Assembly (NCBI GenBank): GCA_900754605.1
Contig: CAAEDK010000327.1
Location: 1-26,330, forward strand
Direction: 5' to 3'
DNA length: 26,330 bases
Source of the DNA: an uncultured Oscillospiraceae bacterium
GTDB taxonomy: Bacteria; Bacillota_A; Clostridia; Oscillospirales; Oscillospiraceae
Under the pieces are notes generated by a model. That model saw only the letters and a list, made by a program, of their open reading frames with translations. It had not been told where the DNA came from and ran no database searches. Below, in pieces: positions 21,714 to 26,330 of this stretch (its first letter is position 1; each line of letters opens with the position of its first letter). The position numbers and the translations under genes were made by a program.

Positions 21714-22919
21714 ATGAACGGTATCTTGAAGAGCCTGCCCTTCCGACTTCTGATCGGCGTTGCAGCTGGCATCGTACTTGGCCTCTGGGCGTCCGGCTTT
21801 ACTTATGGCGGCCAGATCATGCAGGTGGTATTGACCCTCAAAGAGCTGCTGGGTTCTCTCATTAACTTCTGCGTACCCCTGATCATCATCGGTTTTATCG
21901 CTCCCTCCATCACCAGACTGAAACAGAATGCCTCCCGGATGCTGGTTCTGGCCTTGGTACTGGCCTACACTTCCTCTGTATGCGCAGCTCTGATGTCCAT
22001 GGCAGCGGGTTACGCCATCATCCCCGCCCTGTCCATCCAGTCAGCCGCGGAGGGCCTCAATCAGCTCCCCGAACTGTTGTTCAACCTGGAGATTGCCCCG
22101 GTCATGTCAGTAATGTCTGCCCTGGTGTTCTCCGTGCTGGTTGGCCTGGCCGCCACCTGGGCCAAGGCCGAGGCCGTCACCCGGCTCTTGGATGAGTTCC
22201 AGCGCATCGTGCTGGACATCGTGACCCGGGTGATCATCCCCATTCTGCCCTTCTTCATTGCCGGCACCTTCACCAGCCTGGCCTATGAGGGCTCCATCAC
22301 CCGGCAGCTTCCGGTGTTCCTCATCGTCATCCTGATCGTTATGGTAGGCCATTACATTTGGCTGGCCGTATTGTACGGCCTGGCTGGAGCCTACTCCGGC
22401 TCCAACCCCTGGGAAGTCCTGCGGCACTATGGCCCTGCCTACCTCACCGCTGTTGGCACCATGTCCTCCGCCGCCACCCTGGCAGTTGCCCTGCGCGGGG
22501 CCCACAAGTCCTCCGTCCTCCGCCGGGATATGGTGGACTTCGGCATCCCTCTGTTCGCCAACATTCACCTGTGCGGCTCTGTACTCACTGAAGTATTCTT
22601 CGTTATGACTGTCTCCAAGGTGCTGTACGGTCATCTCCCTGCCCCCATGACTATGGTTCTGTTCTGCCTCCTGCTGGGTATCTTCGCTGTAGGTGCCCCT
22701 GGTGTCCCCGGAGGAACCGTGATGGCATCTCTGGGCCTGATTATCAGCGTCCTGGGCTTTGATGCCACAGGCACCGGCTTGATGATGACTATTTTCGCCC
22801 TTCAGGACAGCTTCGGAACCGCCTGCAACGTCACCGGCGATGGCGCTCTCACCCTGATGCTCACCGGCTACGCCAAGAAGCATCATATTCAGGAAATCCA
22901 GTCTGTGGATATCCTATGA
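21714..22919 (+). CDS. Dicarboxylate/amino acid:cation symporter (DAACS, GltP/SstT-like)
   Basis: Secondary transporter that uses a sodium or proton gradient to take up glutamate, aspartate, serine/threonine or dicarboxylates. The 401-residue product has about eight membrane helices and re-entrant hairpins. Family regions are LINFCVPLIIIGFIAPSI (near 45-62), the serine-rich hairpin GTMSSAATLAVALRG, hairpin 2 GAPGVPGGTVMASLG, and the binding-site helix QDSFGTACNVTGDGAL, equivalent to the NMDGT/NVTGD region of GltPh. The ATG at 21714 follows AGGAG with a rather long 10-nt gap; an ATG at 21663 has no site. It is a single gene ending at a clear terminator. The substrate cannot be fixed from the sequence. 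Confidence 0.92.
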   Translation: MNGILKSLPFRLLIGVAAGIVLGLWASGFTYGGQIMQVVLTLKELLGSLINFCVPLIIIGFIAPSITRLKQNASRMLVLALVLAYTSSVCAALMSMAAGYAIIPALSIQSAAEGLNQLPELLFNLEIAPVMSVMSALVFSVLVGLAATWAKAEAVTRLLDEFQRIVLDIVTRVIIPILPFFIAGTFTSLAYEGSITRQLPVFLIVILIVMVGHYIWLAVLYGLAGAYSGSNPWEVLRHYGPAYLTAVGTMSSAATLAVALRGAHKSSVLRRDMVDFGIPLFANIHLCGSVLTEVFFVMTVSKVLYGHLPAPMTMVLFCLLLGIFAVGAPGVPGGTVMASLGLIISVLGFDATGTGLMMTIFALQDSFGTACNVTGDGALTLMLTGYAKKHHIQEIQSVDIL

Positions 22920-22952
22920 TTCCCGCTCCTCCCAACCCCGCATTGGTATTTT

Positions 22953-22983
22953 GCCCCGTCCGCTCCCCGGACGGGGCTTTTTT
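22953..22983 (+). terminator. Terminator of the symporter gene
   Basis: A 10-bp stem, GCCCCGTCCG (22953-22962) and CGGACGGGGC (22968-22977), is followed by six T. A textbook Rho-independent terminator, 34 bp after the stop codon. Confidence 0.92.
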
Positions 22984-23004
22984 CAGGCCTTCCACAACAG
23001 CACC

Positions 23005-23043
23005 AAGCAAGAGGCCGGAGCATCACACTCCGGCCTCTTGCTT
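23005..23043 (-). terminator. Terminator-like hairpin after the MerR gene
   Basis: A perfect 16-bp stem, AAGCAAGAGGCCGGAG (23005-23020) and CTCCGGCCTCTTGCTT (23028-23043), with a 7-nt loop lies 6 bp after the merR-type stop codon. The run of T on the minus strand is poor (CTTGCTTGG), so termination efficiency is uncertain. Confidence 0.7.
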
Positions 23044-23049
23044 ACCATA

Positions 23050-23814
23050 TTACAGAGTCTCCGCCCAGCGTTCCACCGCATCCCTCAGGAACTGGGCACA
23101 ACCCGGAAGGTTCCGGTCGTAATAGGCTGTAAAACGAGGATCTTCCGTATAGAGAGCGGCCAATCCCCGGTGCTTCCCTGGGTCATACCGGTTCCCAGTC
23201 AAGGTCAGCCACCGCCGGTGTAGGGCGGCGATCCGCCGCCCCTCTTCCCCTTCAGGGGGTAGTTCCTCCGCCACAGCGTACTCCAGTCCCTCCCGGATTT
23301 CTTCTCCCAGGCCGGTCCAGGTCTGATACTGCTCCTGGGTCAGGCCCATCACCGCGGCGTTGGCCTCGTCCATCTGGGCATCGCCGTACTGTTCCCGAAC
23401 CTCCCGGCCATAGAGCGCCTCGTTGCGCTCCACTGCCTGACGCTTGAATACCTCAAATTTTTGTTCGTCCCGCATGATCTCGTTCCTTTCTTCTGCATGG
23501 ATGGTGTCTGTGACCGACCGGATCAGCCCGTCCAGGCGGGTGCGCTCCCCCTCCAGCCGGGCCAGGTGGCCCCGCAGAGTGGCCAGCCGGTCGAAGTCAG
23601 GATCATCCAAACACACCCTGATCTGGGCCAACTCCACCCCGAGGGCCCGATAATACAGGATGTCCTGGAGCCGGTCCACCTGGGCCGGGCCGTAGCGACG
23701 GTAGCCGTTTTCCGCCACGCGTCCAGGCTTGAGCAGACCGATCTGGTCGTACCAGCGCAGGGTTCGGGTGGTCACCCCGGACAGGCGCGCCAGTTCTTGA
23801 ATGGAATATTCCAT
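23050..23814 (-). CDS. MerR-family regulator with TipAS-like effector domain
   Basis: DNA-binding activator of the MerR family. The 254-residue protein opens with the winged helix (YSIQELARLSGVTTRTLRWYDQIGLL, then GYRRYG), continues through a long dimerisation helix near 75-115, and ends with an effector domain of about 120 residues with TipAS-like features (GLTQEQYQTW, LHRRWLTLTGNRYDPGKHRGLAALYTEDPRFTAYYD). This class includes TipAL, Mta and SkgA, which respond to drugs or oxidative stress. The ATG at 23814 has GAGGAGGG upstream. No drug transporter lies nearby. The promoter has the 19-bp spacer and central dyad of MerR targets, so the gene likely activates itself; the divergent yaaA operon is a possible second target. 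Confidence 0.93.
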   Translation of the reverse strand: MEYSIQELARLSGVTTRTLRWYDQIGLLKPGRVAENGYRRYGPAQVDRLQDILYYRALGVELAQIRVCLDDPDFDRLATLRGHLARLEGERTRLDGLIRSVTDTIHAEERNEIMRDEQKFEVFKRQAVERNEALYGREVREQYGDAQMDEANAAVMGLTQEQYQTWTGLGEEIREGLEYAVAEELPPEGEEGRRIAALHRRWLTLTGNRYDPGKHRGLAALYTEDPRFTAYYDRNLPGCAQFLRDAVERWAETL

Positions 23815-23835
23815 GCTGATCCCTCCTCAGCCCCC

Positions 23836-23866
23836 ATTGTAGCCTCTGCCGTTACGGCAAGGTCAA
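23836..23866 (-). promoter_or_regulatory. MerR-type promoter with operator dyad
   Basis: TTGACC (23861-23866) and TACAAT (23836-23841) on the minus strand are separated by 19 bp, the over-long spacing typical of promoters remodelled by MerR activators. The spacer contains the dyad TGCCGT-T-ACGGCA (23847-23859), extended on both sides by weaker symmetry. It drives the MerR gene itself, about 22 bp upstream of the ATG. Confidence 0.8.
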
Positions 23867-23945
23867 GGGCTTTTTTCAAACTTCTTTCACCATCGGGACC
23901 ATGCCCCTCCCAGTATAGCAGAGCGGTCCCCGCCTGTAAATTTTC

Positions 23946-23974
23946 TTGTAAAACTGCCGCATCTGGTGTAGGAT
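23946..23974 (+). promoter_or_regulatory. Candidate promoter of the yaaA operon
   Basis: TTGTAA (23946-23951), 17 bp, TAGGAT (23969-23974). The predicted start is about 23981, 46 bp before the yaaA ATG. The spacer is normal and lacks a MerR-type dyad. Confidence 0.55.
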
Positions 23975-24026
23975 ACAAATAAAATGCCTGCACTGGTCCA
24001 CCCGGTCCCAGGCTTCAGGAGGCACT

Positions 24027-24782
24027 ATGAAGATCCTCATCTCCCCGGCAAAAAAGATGCGGTCCGATCCGGACACCCTGGCCCCGGAGGCCCTTCCCGC
24101 CCTCCTTCCGGAGACGGAGCGCCTCCTCACCGCTCTGCGCGCCATGACGCCCGGGGAACTCCAAGCTCTGTGGCGGTGCAGCGACGCCATTGCCGCCCAG
24201 AACCTGGAGCGGCTGCGGGACATGGACCTGCGGCGGCGGCTGACCCCAGCCCTGCTGTCCTATGTGGGGCTCCAGTACCAGTACATGGCCCCCAGTGTCC
24301 TGGAACAGAGCCAGTACGACTATCTCCAGGCCCATCTGCGCATCCTGTCCGGCTTTTATGGTGTACTTCGCCCCTTCGACGGGGTGACCCCCTATCGGCT
24401 GGAGATGGGGGCCAAACTGAAAACCGAGAGCACACAAGATCTGTACGGATTCTGGGGGGACAAGCTGGCCCGGGCCCTCGAGCCCAAGGACGGGCCAGTG
24501 GTAGACCTGGCCTCCCGGGAATACAGCCGGGCAGTTGTCCCGCACCTGCCCCACAGTGTCCCTCTGGTCACCTGTATCTTTGGCCGTCTCCGGACAGACG
24601 GGCGGGTGGTGGAGCAGGGCGCTCCCTGTAAAATGGCCCGTGGTCAGATGGTCCGCTGGATGGCGGAGCGGGCAGTCACCCGGGTGGAGGAGCTGCGAGA
24701 GTTTCAGGATCTGGGCTACTGCTTCTCTCCGGAGCACTCTGATCCCGGACGGTATGTATTTTTGAAGGAGGATGACACATGA
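24027..24782 (+). CDS. yaaA: Peroxide stress protein YaaA (DUF328/UPF0246)
   Basis: Cytoplasmic protein that in E. coli lowers free iron and protects DNA and proteins during peroxide stress; its biochemistry is not settled. The 251 residues fit the family length. Signatures are the N-terminal MKILISPAKKM, the central FYGVLRPFDGVTPYRLEMG, VVDLASREYS, and the C-terminal KMARGQMVRWMAE with its Lys/Arg pair. The ATG at 24027 follows AGGAGG closely. It is the first gene of a three-gene operon; its stop codon overlaps the start of the peroxiredoxin gene (ATGA). The pairing supports a peroxide-defence role in this host. Confidence 0.95.
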   Translation: MKILISPAKKMRSDPDTLAPEALPALLPETERLLTALRAMTPGELQALWRCSDAIAAQNLERLRDMDLRRRLTPALLSYVGLQYQYMAPSVLEQSQYDYLQAHLRILSGFYGVLRPFDGVTPYRLEMGAKLKTESTQDLYGFWGDKLARALEPKDGPVVDLASREYSRAVVPHLPHSVPLVTCIFGRLRTDGRVVEQGAPCKMARGQMVRWMAERAVTRVEELREFQDLGYCFSPEHSDPGRYVFLKEDDT

Positions 24783-25258
24783 TGTTAGAGATTGGAAGCC
24801 AGGCACCGGACTTTACCCTCCCGGACCAGAACGGGGAACCTGTCTCCCTGTCGGATTTCCGGGGCCAGACGGTAGTACTCTATTTTTATCCTAAGGACAG
24901 CACACCAGGCTGTACCCGTCAGGCCCGTGCCTTTGCCGCCGTCTATGAAGAACTTCAGCAGTTGGGAGCGGTGGTGCTGGGGGTGAGCCGGGACTCCTCG
25001 TCCTCCCACTTACGGTTCATCCAGAAAAACGAACTGCCTTTTCGCCTGCTTTCCGACCCGGATCGGACTGTCCTTGAGGCCTACGGCGTCTGGCAGGAAA
25101 AAAAGCTGTATGGAAAAATAAGTATGGGCATCGTCCGTACTACCTATCTCATCGATGGAACTGGGATCATCCGTGCCGTCATGCCCAAAGTCAAACCGGA
25201 CCAGAACCCGGCTGATGTGCTGGCCCTGATCCAGACCAGAGAGGAGGCAGATCAATGA
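24779..25258 (+). CDS. bcp: Bcp/PrxQ-type peroxiredoxin, single cysteine
   Basis: Thiol peroxidase that reduces hydrogen peroxide and organic peroxides in the cytoplasm. The thioredoxin-fold core APDFTLPDQNGE and the active-site YFYPKDSTPGCTRQAR are clear, with peroxidatic Cys45. No other cysteine is present in the 159 residues, so the resolving Cys50 found in many Bcp proteins (CTTEACxF) is missing. It must work as a 1-Cys enzyme with an external thiol donor. The ATG at 24779 overlaps the yaaA stop and has AGGAGG 7 nt upstream; its own stop overlaps the next gene in the same way. Confidence 0.95.
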   Translation: MMLEIGSQAPDFTLPDQNGEPVSLSDFRGQTVVLYFYPKDSTPGCTRQARAFAAVYEELQQLGAVVLGVSRDSSSSHLRFIQKNELPFRLLSDPDRTVLEAYGVWQEKKLYGKISMGIVRTTYLIDGTGIIRAVMPKVKPDQNPADVLALIQTREEADQ

Positions 25259-26292
25259 TCCGATTTGAGTGCGACTATGCCGAGGGAGCCGCGCCCCAGC
25301 TTCTGGCGCGGCTGACCCAAACCAACCTGGAACAAACCCCTGGTTATGCCGTAGATGACCACTGCCAGCGGGCCCGTACCCTGATCCGTACAGCCTGCGA
25401 TGCACCCCAGGCCGCAGTAGAGTTTCTGGTAGGCGGCACCCAGGCCAATCAAACAGTGATCTCCGCCGCCCTTCGCCCCTACCAGGGGGTCCTGTGCGCC
25501 CAGACCGGACACATCAATGTCCATGAGACTGGGGCCATTGAATCCACCGGTCATAAGGTACTCCCCCTCCCCTCCCGGGATGGCAGGATCACCCCAGAGC
25601 AGGTGGAGCAGTTCTGCACCGCCCACTGGGCCGACCCCACCCGGGAGCATATCGTCCAGCCCGGCATGGTCTATCTCTCCCAGCCCACCGAGACCGGGCT
25701 TCTGTACACCCGGGCAGATCTGGAACGCTTCCGAGCCATCTGTGACCAATATAGTATGTATTTATATGTTGACGGAGCCCGGTGTGGCTATGGGCTGGCT
25801 GCACCTGGAAACGACGTGGACCTCACAGACCTGGCCCGTCTGACCGATGTGTTCTATATCGGAGGCACCAAGGTTGGGGCCTTGTTCGGTGAGGCAGTCG
25901 TCATCTCCAATCCCACCCTTCAGAAGGATTTCCGATACTGCATCAAGCGCCATGGCGGTATGCTTGCTAAGGGCAGATTGCTGGGCCTCCAGTTCGAGGC
26001 CCTGTTCGAAAACGATTTATACCGCCAGCTTGGCCATCACGGTGTGGAGCAGGCCCTGCGCATCCGGGAGGCCTGTCTCCAGCGGGGGCTCCCCCTCTAC
26101 TTCGACTCCCACACCAACCAGCAGTTCCCCGTCCTGACCCGGAAGCAGTGTGAGTATCTGGAGGATCAGTATGCCTTTACTCTCTGGAAGCAGCTGGAGG
26201 ATGACCGGGCTGTGATCCGCTTCTGCGCCAGCTGGGCCACCGACCCAGCCGCTGTAGACGCTCTGACCACAGATCTGCTGTCCCTGCCCTGA
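25255..26292 (+). CDS. PLP-dependent beta-eliminating lyase / low-specificity threonine aldolase-like
   Basis: Fold-type I PLP enzyme of the threonine aldolase family, which cleaves L-threonine or allo-threonine to glycine and acetaldehyde. The 345 residues carry the phosphate-binding GGTQAN near 60-65, the histidine that stacks on PLP in TGHINVHETGAIE (86-98), Asp173 in VDGARCGYGL and the Schiff-base Lys206 in YIGGTKVGALFG. The ATG at 25255 overlaps the peroxiredoxin stop and follows GGAGG by 7 nt. The tight operon with two peroxide proteins is unexpected; the enzyme may act on another beta-hydroxy amino acid. After its stop only 38 bases remain, without features. Confidence 0.92.
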   Translation: MIRFECDYAEGAAPQLLARLTQTNLEQTPGYAVDDHCQRARTLIRTACDAPQAAVEFLVGGTQANQTVISAALRPYQGVLCAQTGHINVHETGAIESTGHKVLPLPSRDGRITPEQVEQFCTAHWADPTREHIVQPGMVYLSQPTETGLLYTRADLERFRAICDQYSMYLYVDGARCGYGLAAPGNDVDLTDLARLTDVFYIGGTKVGALFGEAVVISNPTLQKDFRYCIKRHGGMLAKGRLLGLQFEALFENDLYRQLGHHGVEQALRIREACLQRGLPLYFDSHTNQQFPVLTRKQCEYLEDQYAFTLWKQLEDDRAVIRFCASWATDPAAVDALTTDLLSLP

Positions 26293-26330
26293 TCCGCACC
26301 AAGGGTAGACATTTGTATGTGGACATGGTA

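Noticed and set aside
23895..23940. Inverted repeat GGGACC ... GGTCCC between merR and yaaA
   Set aside because: Six-base arms with a 34-bp gap are weak evidence for a site.
1..26330. CRISPR arrays, insertion sequences, prophage, tRNA or rRNA genes
   Set aside because: None seen on reading both strands; gene content is housekeeping and composition is uniform.

Overview
The window looks like a chromosomal core region from a GC-rich, low-oxygen Firmicute. Gene content and arrangement fit the class Clostridia, most likely the Oscillospiraceae (Flavonifractor/Pseudoflavonifractor-like gut anaerobes). The pointers are a Gram-positive division and cell wall (dcw) cluster whose class B PBP carries PASTA domains, a MurE with the meso-diaminopimelate signature, a [4Fe-4S] family 4 uracil-DNA glycosylase, an ACT-hom-lysC operon, strong AGGAGG ribosome sites, and TTGNNN-17-TANNNT promoters. 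The family-level assignment is inference. I see no transposase, phage, CRISPR, tRNA, rRNA or toxin-antitoxin gene.

Region 1 (about 1-13,404, all minus strand) is the dcw cluster, transcribed from right to left: mraZ, rsmH, ftsL-like, PASTA class B PBP, murE, mraY, ftsW, murG, murA, ftsQ/divIB, ftsZ. The cluster starts at a clear promoter (13376-13404). That promoter is followed in the leader by three exact CCACTTT (AAAGTGG on the coding strand) repeats, the expected MraZ autoregulatory boxes. murF, murD, murC, murB and ftsA, often found in such clusters, are absent here. ftsZ has its own near-consensus promoter with a perfect 9-bp palindrome over the start site, and ends at a strong terminator. 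Two junctions carry notable RNA hairpins: a 9-bp stem that covers the murA ribosome site, and a bulged 14-bp stem between ftsL and the PBP gene.

Region 2 (13,405-15,300) holds a uracil-DNA glycosylase on the plus strand and an unrecognised polytopic membrane protein on the minus strand, which converge on a shared bidirectional terminator.

Region 3 (15,347-18,531, minus) is an aspartate-family amino acid operon: a PheB-like ACT regulator with a helix-turn-helix stretch, homoserine dehydrogenase with a shortened C-terminal domain, and aspartate kinase. Its promoter matches the one before the membrane protein exactly in both hexamers and in spacing.

Region 4 (18,589-22,983) has a bifunctional class A PBP (minus) with a cysteine-rich extracytoplasmic tail, divergent from a sodium/dicarboxylate-type amino acid symporter (plus).

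Region 5 (23,005-26,330) has a MerR regulator with a TipAS-like effector domain, expressed from a typical 19-bp-spacer MerR promoter. Divergent from it is a compact three-gene operon of peroxide protein YaaA, a single-cysteine Bcp-type peroxiredoxin and a threonine-aldolase-like PLP enzyme, joined by 4-bp overlaps. Most of the window is ordinary housekeeping. The points worth a second look are regulatory (palindromes, hairpins, operator arrays) and compositional (missing division genes), not a clearly new multi-gene system.
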